A stretch of 64,000 nucleotides of DNA from Erythrocercus mccallii (lineage: Eukaryota; Chordata; Aves; Passeriformes; Dicruridae), in assembly GCA_013397435.1 (NCBI GenBank), contig VZRG01000437.1, positions 402,356 through 466,355 of the forward strand. Direction: 5' to 3'. The notes beneath the pieces are model-generated. The model made no database searches, was not told the DNA's origin, and saw nothing but the letters and a program-made list of their open reading frames with translations. This document shows, piece by piece, positions 12,495 to 24,999 of this stretch. Position 1 is the first letter of the stretch. Each line of letters opens with the position of its first letter. The position numbers and the translations under genes were made by a program.

Positions 12495-15400
12495 CTTATT
12501 TGTTTAGTTATTTTTTCAGCTTTTTTGAGAAAATACCAGAATGCTTTTGTATTGGACAATGATATATATTTCTTCATAGAAAATACAAACATTTTTGGTA
12601 TTTTCTACATTTATTTTGGCTTCAAAGCCCAGCTTCAAGATTCCCAGTTCTTTCAGCTTGTGTAACGTTTCTCATTTCCCTTAGCATGCTACTGTTTTCC
12701 CTTGTCAAGAAAATGCTTTGAAAGTAAGCAAAAATAAACAATTATTTTTTCTTCCCCCACTGAGTCATCTGAATGTACAGTGCCAAGTCACAGCCTTTTG
12801 TCAACCCTACTGAATATTAGTCCCTCAGCATTTGCTGTCACTGGAGGCAAACATGATATTACTGACTTCTTCTGGTAGCAACAATTTTTGATGCTTCACA
12901 TAAATGCACAAAAAATCTCATTCTGGAGGACAGATCCCCAGCCAAAACCACTGGCTGCTCTTCCCAGAATTAATTGCAGTATAAATAATTATAGAGAGCT
13001 GGTGTTTCCAACTATATCCAGCATCCCTTAAGAGCCTGTAATTTTGTAAAAGGTAAAATTACAAGTGCCAGGACAGTATCATTCACTTAGGCTTTCTCCA
13101 GCCACAAAGACTAATTTATGGAATATAGACAAGCTACTACAACAGTGCAAAGAATATTTGTGGCATCTGAACACCTATCAAAGACACACCTCCTTGATAA
13201 TAGGACCACAGAAAACACAGTTCTTATGATTCTGGTAGCTAGAAAAAGAAGTAGAAATTCAGTTTTCTGTACTTCTGAGAATACAGAACTAAAAACATAG
13301 CTCCAAAGTGAAAATGTGTTTTCTTAGTGCCATGAATGCTATGATAATTGCATTAACCCAAAAAAATCACTTTAATCAACGCGTAATTTTCTGTACAGTT
13401 TTGCATTTTATAGATATTGATATATAATAGAGATTGATAACAACTGCAGGAAAATCTCATGCCTTTCATTGCCACACTTCAATGATGTCAGAAGAGAAAG
13501 GTAGACTAGCATTGTGATAGGGAATTGAAACATGCTGGGTACTTGTTTCAAAAATCTGAGGCATATTTTGCTCATTTTGTCAAATTATTCCAGCTCCAGT
13601 GCCTTGCTTCTTTTCATAATGTCTTCTAAATTCTAACCAATTTAAATATATATATAAATTATTCTTCAACAATGAGGTAAGAATAACTTCAGGAGGGTAA
13701 AAATCATTACTGTGTACTTCAAGCTTAGATATGTGTCCTGTGGGAATCTTCTGGATCAAAGTCACCATTTCAAGTACTGTACAAAAGCAGCTGCCTTGCC
13801 TCCAGAGTCACCTCCTGAAATCCACCAAGATGCACGATGGAGAAGGAATCAAGGAGGAGAATAGTGGACCCTTGGTACAAACAAGGTTAGACTCAGGTCC
13901 AAGGAGGAGCTTGGCTGATAAGCAAGTGAAGGGAGTGGTGATTGCCCACAGGCTGGTGGAGAGGATGGCAGAGACCATCAGACCCAGTGGGAAAAGGGCA
14001 CCAGAAAGGAAATGCGTGCTGCAGAGCACAGCCCAGAACTTAATCCAGCTAAAGATTCAGGCTTTCTCTTCAGCTGTGGTATAGTGACTGCTGTAATAAA
14101 GTGCTAGGATTTCAGACTATTTCCAGTGTAATTCTACATGACTGAATCTAAGGACAGTTTACATGACTTTTAAAAACAAAGTAGCAAATGAAAAGTATTC
14201 TCTCATTAAGAGAACAGTAATAAACCCGAATCCCTGCAGAACACCTTGGTTATATAAATGAAACAATAATCAAACATCTTAAACCACCCACTTCAGTGCG
14301 CACAGCCTTTAATTTAACCCATTGAGACTGACAGAATTTGTGCTTATGCCCTTGCCAAGAGACTGGAAACTGACTGCTGCAAGAAAAGCAATTAGTAAGA
14401 CGACATAAAACCCAGCCTTTCATTTCCTAGACAGTAACGTAGACTAATGCAGAGTCTGTGCGTTAAAAAATGGGAAAAAACCCCACAAGTGGAATAATTC
14501 TGTTGTCACTCACAGCAGAAGTAAAAAAGCAAAACAATAAAAATTTATATTTAGAGGAAAATCAGAAGAAAATCCTTCATTTTCTCTCTCACTCAAAGTT
14601 GTAAGCCAACAGCAATAAAAATAATTTTCAAAAACACTTCATTGTATCTTTCAGATGTCACCCCTATCTCCTCTTTACCAATAACTGGTTTGACACTGGA
14701 ACTCAGATTTTTCTGTGAATCTACAGACAGGCTGTCCTTTGTCCTCAGCTCTGCAATTCTCCGTGCTTGTTCATTTACACTGAGGGAATCCTGTAGTCTC
14801 TTTTCCCATTCCTTCTACAGTGAGTTGTTGTTTTTATTTTGGAAAGGAGAACCTGTCAGAATCAGCAGAAAATAGAGAGATGTTAGGTGACAAAATCATA
14901 AGGAATATGGGGTAAGGGAAAGGTAAAGTGTTTTAAAGAATGTTAAACTCAGCAGGCCATTGGCAACTGCTTAGAAAAAAACAACCAAACAAAAAAGAAA
15001 ACAAACCCTTTTCTTTCAAAAAAAGAAAATAATACAACAAATTACTCTGTTTCTTAAAAGATGTTTTAAACTGTAACATAAATTGAATGTAACTTATTTT
15101 CACCTTATCTAGAGCAAACAAGTTTGTGATTCCCAGGGCACATCTGTTATAAATAAACCAGCTTCAACACTTGCTCACCAAAGACTGCAGAGATCATAAT
15201 TTCTCACACAAAAACCCACTAGGTATTATCAATTAAGCTATGAAACTCAGAAAAGTAAGAAGATCGCTGGGTCACAAAAGTGGGGTTATTTTTGAAAAAC
15301 TGAGCTTTCTCAAATATGCGTCACAGAAAGATTTTTTTAGACTGAGAGGGAAGTAATGCCAGAAGAGCTAATCATTCAGCAGTGTAGGATAGCAGATAAG

Positions 15401-16724
15401 CTGGCTCTTTCTGCGCCGAAGAAAGCCTCCATTTACAGTCTGATGATGTGCTGTAAAATGATGTTCTTGTTTTTCAGCCAACCTTTCTCCTGAGATAAGT
15501 ACACAGTTAGAGACATCGTGTTAACTTTTCTGAGGCTGCTTGAAAATATTTTTGAAAATTAAAGTGAATTTTAAAAGTTCTGAGAGTGATCAGAGTGTTC
15601 TGAACAACTTGAATTATTTTATTGAAAGAGAGCTTGGAAATGTCATACCATATATGAACAGGAGAAAAGGTAATTCCTTTCCTTTTATTTTAAAAATGGT
15701 ATCAAAGGAATCTCAGAGAAAATAATTATAGAAAAATAGATGTTAAACTTTGGAAATGTTCCACTTGTTTAATTTAAAAATTAATCACTAATCAGATGTT
15801 TCTATGTATATTTAAGCTAAAGATCACAGCAAAGAGCACAGTGCTAACTATTTTCAATAGGGAAAAAGAAAACAAAGATATTTTCTATTTTCATTTAATT
15901 TGTCCTTTATAGCTTGTTTCAAAAATTCCACAAATAAATGTATTCTGGCCATCTATGTTGATATTGAGAAGATAAACATACCCTGCTCTGTTACTGACTT
16001 TGCAATGGAGTATATCACAAGCTGTAATGACTTTTGGCCTTAGCAGAAAATAAGAAATGGAGTCTTAGGTTTGGCTTGTTAGTTTCTCTACTCACAAATT
16101 GTGTGTGTTTTATTCAACTTCACCACTGATGCTGCAACACCCTCGTCCTTGCTCTCACCACCTGTTGTGTGCACAAGGCTGAACCTTTCTGACACTGCTG
16201 CCATGACCCAAACTCTAGCAAAGCCCAGTGTGCCAGAACACAAAAAAAATAGTACCAAGAAAATAAAGCAGTCTCCTCCAGAACGAAAGAGACAGGACCT
16301 GATCTCTTCTGCAGTGTCCAGCCCAGGGACTTGGTAGCTGCTCAGGGAGGCAGTGGTGGCAGATCTGTTTAGTCCCAGGAGCTGAAGCAGAGAACACTTT
16401 TCTCATTCTAAGCAATGACAAACTGTCCTCAACATAATTTTTGCTAGTGGCATTTCCCACTGAGACAACAGTCACAGGACTTCCATCAGCTGATTCTTCT
16501 TTTTAGGTGTAAGTCAAAATGCCGAGGGAGCAGGGGGTAAGGAGCTGAACAGGCAGACAGAGCAGGTTTCCAAACCCTCCTCTATTTCACAGGAAAGTGT
16601 CTCCTGTTGCTGGTGTTCGTGTACTTTTTTTCATGTTCCTTTTCACCGAACCAGCTTGTCAGACCTCTGGTTTCTAACTTGTCTCAGATAAGTCACTTTT
16701 TGAAACAGGAGGTCAGAAAAGTAG

Positions 16725-17140
16725 TAAAAATGCAGAACCAGAAGGGTCTTTAAGTCCTATCCTGTCCATCCTTCTGTAAGAGTAAATTGCAACCAAGCCA
16801 CCTCAGAGAAATGCTTTTTTCTGTGATTTCTCTTCACAGCTTGTTCTAATGCACTGTTTATTGGTAGCTGGAATCTTTTTCTTAACAATTCTCCTATTTC
16901 CCAGATAAGCTCAGTTTTGTCTTGTACTATCCCACCAGAATTAGTCATTCTTTTCTTCTATAACAAACTTGGATAAATCAGAAAACAAAACAAGATCTTG
17001 TAGGTTTGTTCATTCATCTTTTCTCCAGAGACAGATTTTCTTACCATGTGTTCTTTTTTTCTCAGATTGTTTCTATTTGCCCATATTTTTCTTTGAGTAT
17101 ACACCTCAGATCTCAGGAAACTTTTGAAATAAGTCGTCTC
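16725..17140 (-). mobile_element. Old, heavily decayed CR1-like LINE 3' region
   Basis: On the minus strand the order of phrases follows a CR1 3' region. On the + strand this reads as 'gcttgttctaatgcactgtt', then a 'cttgtactatcccaccagaa'-like block, then 'atttgcccatatttttcttt'. These match remembered CR1 landmarks loosely, with many changes. The right edge is vague and could reach about 17.5 kb. The alternative is a different CR1/L3-type relative. Confidence 0.45.
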
Positions 17141-20100
17141 TATTTCCAAGATGATGTTATGTGAGGTGCTTCTTACATAATTTCCTGCTGAACTTCTTCC
17201 AAAAACAGCAATTATTCCTAGTTCTATACCTGCAAAGTTAATTTTTTATCTTCCAGTTCCACACATTGCAGTTGTACTCTCTGAATTCCATTTTCTTCAT
17301 GTCATCTCTCCAGTCTGTGAATCCTATATGTCATATAAGCCTGTTCCCTGTTCCACTTCTTGAGAAAGACACTCAATTTGTTGTCACCTTGCAAGTCACT
17401 CTCTGGATATAAACCAGATAACCTGTGGTTCTCCATTTGAATTCTCCTGTAGACAGCTTTCTTCAAGGATTTTCCCTGTTGACTTGTGAAATTCATACTA
17501 AGTTACCCTTTGCACCCATTTTTCAAGTCCCTCTTTGTTACAACATCATATGAGAGATGTATGACATATGAGTATGTAGACCCCCTCCAGTGCCTATTTC
17601 TGCCCATCTAGCACCATAACACTGGTGGGAAAGTTTGTTATTCTTGAACAATCTGTGCTGGTTTCCATCTTGAGTTTATTGGCACTGAAGTTCTCTTGAA
17701 ATGATTGAAAAGTACTGGAACAAATATACTGCATAGTGAAAGCAGGCAGACTGATTAAATATTATCTTTGGTAGTTACATTTTTTAACACTTCCTCATTC
17801 TTTGAACTTTACACAACCTCAAAGACTTTCCTATTCATTTTTTTCTCCAATTTTTCAAAATAAAAAAATTAGTATCCCAAGGCCTTCCTTGCATGGAGAA
17901 AAATGGACTATCAAACTCTCAACAGATACACAGCAAAAAAATGCTTTTTTTTCCTCTGTGATGTGCCAGTTTGAAGGTGTTATTCACAAACTGTGAGTCA
18001 GATTTGAGTTTTTGAATTCTATGCCTAAACCAGAAATACAATAACATACACAGTATGTCTACTGGAAAAAAGCTACAGAACAAACAAAAATCAGTTTCCA
18101 GAAAAGATCCTGATTTCTGTGAATCACCATAGCCAATGATGCTTTCAGGGGAAACATACAGAATTTGATGGAAATAAATTTCATTCAAGCAGAGTAAAAA
18201 TCATTAGAAATTAGTGGTTTCATCAGAAAAAGAGGATTGAGAAAAATGGAGGAAGATTACTACTGAGCAGGAGCACCATGTTAGGGAAAAGAAACAAAAA
18301 CAAACCAGGGAAGATTCAGGGAGGGGTAGCTTGATCCAAGGTGTCTGTAGAGAACCGTGCCCACAGTTGCTCAGCATCAGTGACACTGTCTGGGCTTTGC
18401 AAAGCCCAAGCTGCAAAGGTAACACATACTTTAAAAAATATTAACAGCAGTTAAATATTCTGAACAAGGCAAACATAGGAAGTTCATGGGGGTTTGTATA
18501 ATATAGATCATTCAACCTTTATCTCTTTTGAAAGAGATATCAGCCCCACTTCTTCCCATTTTCTACAACAATGTGATGACATCTATCTAGCAGCTTACTC
18601 TCTTCAGGCTCTCAGTTAAGGATGTACATCAAATCAAAACTTCTCTGTTGGCCTTCAGTTCTTTTGTGTTTGGCACACAGACATGTGATACTGGGTAAAG
18701 AGTCAGACATTGTCCTCCTTACTGAATGCATAGTGAACACCTAAACTGTGGGTTAGCTGAATTACAGTAAACTGAAACATCAATTACCTATTTTTTAAAA
18801 AAAATAGTTCAGACCATTCAATAGTACTAGTTATCTGGTAACTGATTAAAATTTTATATTTTCATTCTAAGAGATGGTGATGTACACCATGTCACATTTA
18901 GTCTGCAGTTGATCCACAGTACAGGAAGTCTCTCCAGTATCTTCAAGCTCATCAGAGGAGCACTTTTAGAGCAAGAAACACTTCAGTGCTGTGACAGAGT
19001 GTTCTAAAGTTGTGCCCTGATGTTCAGGGACATACATGAACCAAATCAGTTCTGTTTATGAAGACTTTGCTCCATGAGAGAAAGACAAGCAAGGTAGAAG
19101 AAAGGAATAAGGCGACAGAAGCTACAGGACATTACTTATTACCTACAGGAAATATTACCTACAGGAAGCTAATACAGGACTCCTCCTAGCTGAGCAAACA
19201 CAGGAAATTCCATCATTTTCTGTGGATAGAATTAAGTAAAAGTAAATTAGTATGTTGGTGTACAAAGAGCTGGAAGATGGCAGAACAGCCAATTGTACAA
19301 GGTAATGCAACATTGAGGAAAATATATTCCATAATGTGGGAAGAGGCAGGATGGACAAGTGAATCATGCAACTATTTGCATTGTGCATATGTGGTTAACT
19401 CAGAGTCATGAGTGCAGAATACTTATATACCTGTCTGCAGAATATTTATATACGTGCATGTGTATATGTATGTGTGTGTGTTATATATATATATATATAT
19501 GTGTGTGAATATATTTTGCAGTTCCACTTCCTTTAAAGAGACGATTCTCCATTTTAAATAGTACACACACAGAAGCAAAGTAATGGCTTTAGTCTGAAAG
19601 TCAAGACATCTAAGATCTTCACTGTCCTTTCTTGGTTTGGAAGAGTCTCTCTACTAGTGACCATGTTGGACTTGTGGCACAGCAAGAGGGTGATGACTCT
19701 TCCTATGAAAATCCCCTACAGCCCTGTGCACTTTTGCTTGTTTATCTTCTACTGAAATTTCTAATCTGCACAGTGCCATAATAACTACTCAGTGACAGCT
19801 GGAGAAGTGCAAATGATACTAGCTGCAGGGGTCAATTGACTTCACACTTGGGACCAAGTACTACTGAAATCTGCAAGAAAAAAAAAGGAAAAAAATCTAA
19901 TTTGAACTCTGATACTGCAGTGCACCTTAGCCCTGCTGAAAAGCTACAGGACAAATCCTGTAGTAAAGCCACATACAGAGATAGCAGACTTTTAATTTAG
20001 GAGGGAAGCTTTGAGAGGCACCTTTCACATCCTTTTAGACAAATCTTACTCCCTGTCTCACCTTCCCTGCTGAAAGCCTGAGAGTGCTCAGGGAACAGAA

Positions 20101-21348
20101 ACAGGAACTAAGGCAGACCCACCTCCTGCTGTTAAGCCAATCTCAAATGAATTTTTCCCCTTCCCTTTGTCTCCAAAGCAATAGCTGAGCTTCAGCAGGT
20201 CTTCCAGATAAGCAGATTTCCATGGACCATAATAAGCACCTGCAATAAGGCAGGCTCCAGGGATTGTAACTATGCTGCTCTAAAACTCTAAACCCTATAG
20301 ATGGACCCAGTGAGGGGCTCAGTGGGCAAGCCTTACTGTAACCTACTGGAATCTACAGGAACTGAAAGCACAAGGGAAAAACATCCTGCAAATCACAGGT
20401 CTGGAAAAGTGGATACAGAATACGAGCAAGACACAAGAACCTGAAGTGTTCACTGTTCACGGTAGCACATACACTAACATGAGCAGACAGGTCCTACATA
20501 ATTCTTGAAAAATCTTACATAATTCCAGAGAAGGCTGAGGAGATCTGAGTCCGCTCTAACCACCGAGATCACCCCTGGAAGCTGAGTACATTCAGCACCT
20601 GAAAGGTTAGTTCTCCCTGCTTCTCCCTAGGGATGCAGTCAGTCCTCGAGTGTGCAGTTTCTCAATAGGTTTTAATAAACAGCATAGAGAGGCATCCCAC
20701 CAAAGCATTTTCTTTTTTTCTTAGACATAGCTGGGGTGGATAAATGCTAATAAACACTTATCTGTGTAAAGTTAGGAATAAATCTGCACAACTGGTTAGC
20801 CAAGAAAAAATAGTTCAGAATAGTGCATTATGAGACTACCCAGAACATTCTTCTTGCTTATCACACATGAAGTTTCTTGTTCTCTAGAAAACTCAAGGAC
20901 TAATGCTTTGTCTGCCCTGTCAAAACAACTTGATCTGTTGAGGGGTATTTGTTACTTCCCAGAGCTTATAGCTGATGCAAAGATAGGTTAAGAGTTTTAA
21001 ATAGATGCAGTAGAGGTGAGAACGAATGAATGGATCAAATAACTAATTAAACTGTTTTGGGAAAAGTGACAACTTAAAGGGAAAATGATAATTTTTCAGC
21101 AATTTAACATGCTATTATGATGAAAATTGCATTCTACATAAGATGAGAGAAGTAATTTTCAAATAAAAATGTCATTGAAACATCAAAGCTTTCAGTATGT
21201 GAAATGTAATTTATTTTTTCATCTGATAACAGAGCATATTTGATCTTGGTTTTTGAATATGATTCTACTTCAGTTAAAAATATCCTTTTGTTGGAGATTT
21301 ATCCTTCAAAGATTAAGATTATTTCAATCAGTTTTGTGGCAAATATTG
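17141..21348. other. Anonymous sequence with one microsatellite, no gene seen
   Basis: No gene or clear mobile element. It holds the alternating purine-pyrimidine tract at 19451-19508 and a preceding 23-bp near-duplication. Short open frames on both strands (for example 17919-18188 and 19155-19388) look like chance. Confidence 0.5.
19413..19508. repeat. 23-bp duplication followed by (TG)n/(TA)n tract
   Basis: Two near-copies of a 23-bp unit starting 'tgcagaatacttatatac' (19413 and 19436) lead into almost unbroken alternating purine-pyrimidine sequence at 19451-19508: TG-rich, then about ten TA steps, then TG again. Such tracts are length-variable and can adopt Z-DNA or cruciform form. Confidence 0.9.
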
Positions 21349-21458
21349 NNNNNNNNNNNNNNNNNNNNNNNNNNNNNNNNNNNNNNNNNNNNNNNNNNNN
21401 NNNNNNNNNNNNNNNNNNNNNNNNNNNNNNNNNNNNNNNNNNNNNNNNNNNNNNNNNN
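21349..21458. other. Assembly gap, 110 N
   Basis: Run of 110 undetermined bases. Open frames that read through it are meaningless. Confidence 0.99.
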
Positions 21459-22278
21459 TCCCCTTCCCAATACTAGAGTCCTCTGCCCTGGTCATATCTG
21501 CACACCTGAAGACACTGGGCTGTCTGCAATGTTGTCCATTATCTACATTTAGATTGGAAAGAGAAAACCCAACTGTTATCTGCCATTTAGGTATGGAAAA
21601 CACTGTTACAATCTACTGGACACCGGCAATACGGTGGAAAATATTAAGTGATGGGACACTGTTTTAGGCTAATGTTACTGTTCTGTTTTCACAAAAAATG
21701 TGGTTGGCCACCTGTCCATTCATGAGGCTGCTATGCTTCAGGAGATTGAGCCACCACCACCCTGTTCCACCTACTAAAAGGATGAATTTTGCCCTCCTTG
21801 ACACATGGCTTTGACTAGATCCCTCCAAAATAGTTTCTTAAACAAGTTTATAATGTCCTACTTTCCTGTATGTATTTTTATGGGGCTAGCAGTGCCAGTG
21901 TTACCACACAAAGAGTGCACTCAGCCATAACAGAGCCTGCCAAGACCTATCAACTGACATGAGCTTGCAAATGATCCTTGCTCCTCCCCAGAGCTGCGGC
22001 TGCTTTCTCCAGAGCAGCTTCTGAAAGGCCAAGACAGGCACTTTGACAGCCAGCTGCTTGCTGATGTGAGCTACTGGATTCTCCTAGAGGAAGAGGGAGT
22101 TTGGTATGAAAGCTAGGTAGAGGCAATGAGTATGTGGATCTCTGCTATGGCGATGCAACTATAGCAGTCAAATATTCAACAAGAAAATTTCTTTTCTGTC
22201 ATGCAAAAAACTGTATCTTTGATGAAATTTTAATGAACACTGGTTTTTTTCTAATTCCGTTCTAGTCTGAATCTCATG
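21459..22278. other. Anonymous sequence, no gene seen
   Basis: Short unique stretch between the gap and the minus-strand CR1. I recognise nothing in it. Confidence 0.5.
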
Positions 22279-23223
22279 AAATCATAGAATCATCAATATT
22301 GGAAGATATCTACAAGATCATTAAGTTAAACCATCCACCCAGCACCACCACTGTAACCCCTAAACCACTAAACCATCACTCAGCACTGGATCCAGATGCC
22401 TCTTGAACACCTCCTGGATGATGACTCCACCGTCTCCCTGGGAAACTTATTCCAACACCTAACTATCCTAAGTAAAAAATATATTTTCTAATATCTAATC
22501 TGAATCTCCCCTGTTTCAGTTTAAGGCCATTTCCTCTAGATCTCTCACTGCAGGCAGTATAGGAGAGACCAGCCCCCATCTAGCTACACCTTCCTGACAG
22601 GGAGTTGTAGAGAGCAGTGAGGTCCCCCCTGAACTTCCTTTTCTCCAGGATAAACAGCCCCAGTTCTCTCAGCTCTTCTTTATGACATATTTCTAGACCC
22701 TTCACAAGCCTTATTACCCTTTGCTGGACACTCTCCAGGAACTCAATGACTTTCCTGTCATGAAGGACCCAGAAATGGACACAGGAATTGAGGTGCAGCC
22801 TCACCGGTGCCAAGTACAGTGCCAAGATTATCACTAGCCCAGTTCTGCTGGCCATAGTACAGACCAAGATGCCATTGGCTGGGCACACCCTGGCTCATGT
22901 TCAGCCACTGTCAACCACCTCCCCCAAGTCCCTTTCTGTCAAAGAGCTCTCAAGCCACTCCTCCCAGAGCCTGTGGAGCTGCCTGGGGTTGCTGTGACTC
23001 AGGTGCAGGATCCTGCCCTGGACCCTGTTGAACCTCTGCAGTTGTGACCTCAGCCTGATGGAATCTGTCCAGGTCTCTCTGCAGAGCCTTCCTACCCTCG
23101 AACAGATCAACACTCCCACCCAAATTGGTCTCATCTGCAAATTTACTGAGGGCACACTCAATTCCCACATCTAAGTCATCAAAAAAGGTGTACAACAGAA
23201 CTGGCCTCAAATCTGAGCTTCCA
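22279..23223 (-). mobile_element. CR1 LINE, 5'-truncated, minus strand
   Basis: Read on the minus strand, the 3' end is the CR1 tail (+ strand 'atcatagaatcatcaatatt' near 22281). Upstream on the minus strand is ORF2. The frame at 22950-23210 contains FADETNLGGSVDLFEG, a CR1 reverse-transcriptase FADD box whose second catalytic aspartate has become glutamate. The frame at 22580-22888 holds the C-terminal block (EELRELGLFILEKRKFRGDLTALYNSL). Frame breaks lie between them. The copy is about 945 bp and starts just upstream of the FADD box, a typical 5' truncation. It has more recognisable frame than the copy at 1990-3786 but belongs to a different-looking subfamily. Confidence 0.93.
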
Positions 23224-24462
23224 GCTCCTCCTGTTTGTTATCCTTACTGCATGCATTGGTGTAGAAGCATTTATTATGCTTTCTTTTTCTGACGTTACAA
23301 TTCTCTCTTCCCTCTGGAAATTCCTACCCAAATCTGGAACTGCTCATCCCACAAGCCTCTGCTTGCTCTCTGACAGGTCTAGAAAAATTTAGCAAAGGAG
23401 TTCCTTCCAACATGATACTGCTTAAAAGTATGGTAAACATGATTAGTATTTATGAGATTATTGTCCCTCTATAAATTAAAATATATTCCATATATATATG
23501 ACATTTGAATCATAAACCAGCTTCTGTTTATCTGTATTGTCAAATACTAAAGGAGAACAGTAAAGACCATTTTCAAATAGGTAGCAAATTATAAGGACAA
23601 AAAACCCCCTTATGCTATTTCAAAATAAATGAACCCAAGTAGGATCTGTGTGCCAATTTCGTAAAATCTTTTAACTGTTGGACACATTGCAGGAGATGCA
23701 GTAAAACAGCAAATGCCAAACACACTCTTAAGATGATATTCTAGATGCTGCATGATGTGTTTGAAGTCCTTCTTTTGACAGGTAGGAAGAAAAGCCAGAA
23801 CATAGAATATGTGTGTCCTCCTCATCAGTAGGATGGTGTATCCTTTGGGACATGCCAGTTCAGAACTCCAGTGTCTTGGGAAGACAGACAGGGCTCCAGA
23901 GGGTGTAATGCACACAGCAAAAGCCATTAGCCCTTTTTGATCATTCTTGCTATACTTGCACAGGATCCCTGTCAGAAAAATGACACTGTCAAATAGTCTG
24001 GCAGTTTCCCATGTACATCAGCAGGGCAGACAGAAATTCCCCTGGCACTAGACAGTTCTTTCCTTGATATTATTCATGCTGGCACTGTCTCTGACGTGCA
24101 TCCCTTTGCTTCTCTGCAGTGATCTCCTTTTAGTCCATTTGTTTAAGAGTTCTTGGGATCTTGTGTCTTTGGGCTGTACATGGCAAGACTGCCTCATCTC
24201 TGGGACAGTGCTGCCAGCCCTAGAGGAGCTGTCTGCTCCCAGTGAGACAGGCCTGTGCCCACAAATTCTAAAGATAGCTGAGATGGTCTTCATGCAGACA
24301 GCCCTTGATCCACATCACAGTCTGAGACCCACCAGTGAACCTTCAGAGAAATGACCAAATATTCACCTGGGGAACAAGGAGACAGCAACTCCTACAAGTT
24401 GTTCTCCGAACTCTCATTTAATAGCTCCTTGGCTATTGACTTCAGTGATATTTCATCTCTCC
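23224..24462. other. Anonymous sequence, no gene seen
   Basis: Unique-looking sequence between CR1 and an LTR. A 105-codon minus-strand frame (23610-23927) and overlapping frames at 24048-24354 have no recognisable domain. Confidence 0.5.
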
Positions 24463-24999
24463 TGTTATAGATGGGTAATATGATGATTGGCTCTTGCAAT
24501 TAAGGGATGAATATTGTGTCTATGTTAAGAGAAGTTTTGTTGATGTGTGGATATGTTACTGTAGTTTGTTGTTTGGACACCCTCCATTCTTGCTCATGGT
24601 CCCCTTTCCCTCCTCTGTGTTGTTGCCACCAGACAGCCTGGGTTGTCAGGGACATGGGGAGGAAGGGTGTGCACATGTGCCCCTTGCATGGGGCAGTTGG
24701 GAATGGGAAAGGCTTGTCACTAGGGAGGCTTGGCATGACAACACCTCACCTCCAGTCAAGTTGCAAGAAGGTCTTCACCAATGGAAGGCAAGGAAGAGTT
24801 GCCTGGCAGACTTTGGGAGGGGCCAGGGTTGACTGATGCAACACCGGGGGTATAAAAGGTGGAACAGCCATTTTGTGGATGAGCCACTGACACTCGGGCA
24901 TGCTCCCAGCATTGTTCCTTTTTCTTATTCAGTCCTTTGTTGTGTTTGTCGAGGTTTATTAAACCTTTGAAATTTTGAAGTGAGCAGTCATTTCCCACA
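24463..24999 (+). mobile_element. ERVL-like solo LTR
   Basis: This has an LTR layout: a plausible TGTTA start at 24463, a G-rich U3, a TATA box at 24851-24857, an R region, an ATTAAA polyadenylation signal at 24958-24963, and a U5 ending 'tttcccaca' at 24999. I recognise the U3/U5 style from avian ERVL LTRs. The right end is better defined than the left. Flanking pentamers (tctcc and tcctt) do not match, so either the left edge is wrong or the target duplication has decayed. No internal genes adjoin it. Confidence 0.65.
24851..24857 (+). promoter_or_regulatory. TATA box of the 24.5-kb LTR
   Basis: TATAAAA preceded by a GC-rich stretch, about 107 bp before the ATTAAA signal. A remnant LTR promoter; whether it still works is unknown. 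Confidence 0.6.

Larger units (their letters stand above)
10724..16724. other. Anonymous sequence, no gene seen
   Basis: Apart from the (GGTT)n array at its left edge and a 13-bp perfect hairpin at 12448-12494, I recognise nothing. Frames at 12282-12665 (127 codons, AT-driven) and 13731-14084 (117 codons, in a locally GC-richer patch) lack any domain signature I recognise. Confidence 0.5.

Noticed and set aside
13731..14084. 117-codon frame in a GC-richer patch
   Set aside because: No domain or family signature, no splice or promoter context, and a long open frame also exists on the opposite strand.
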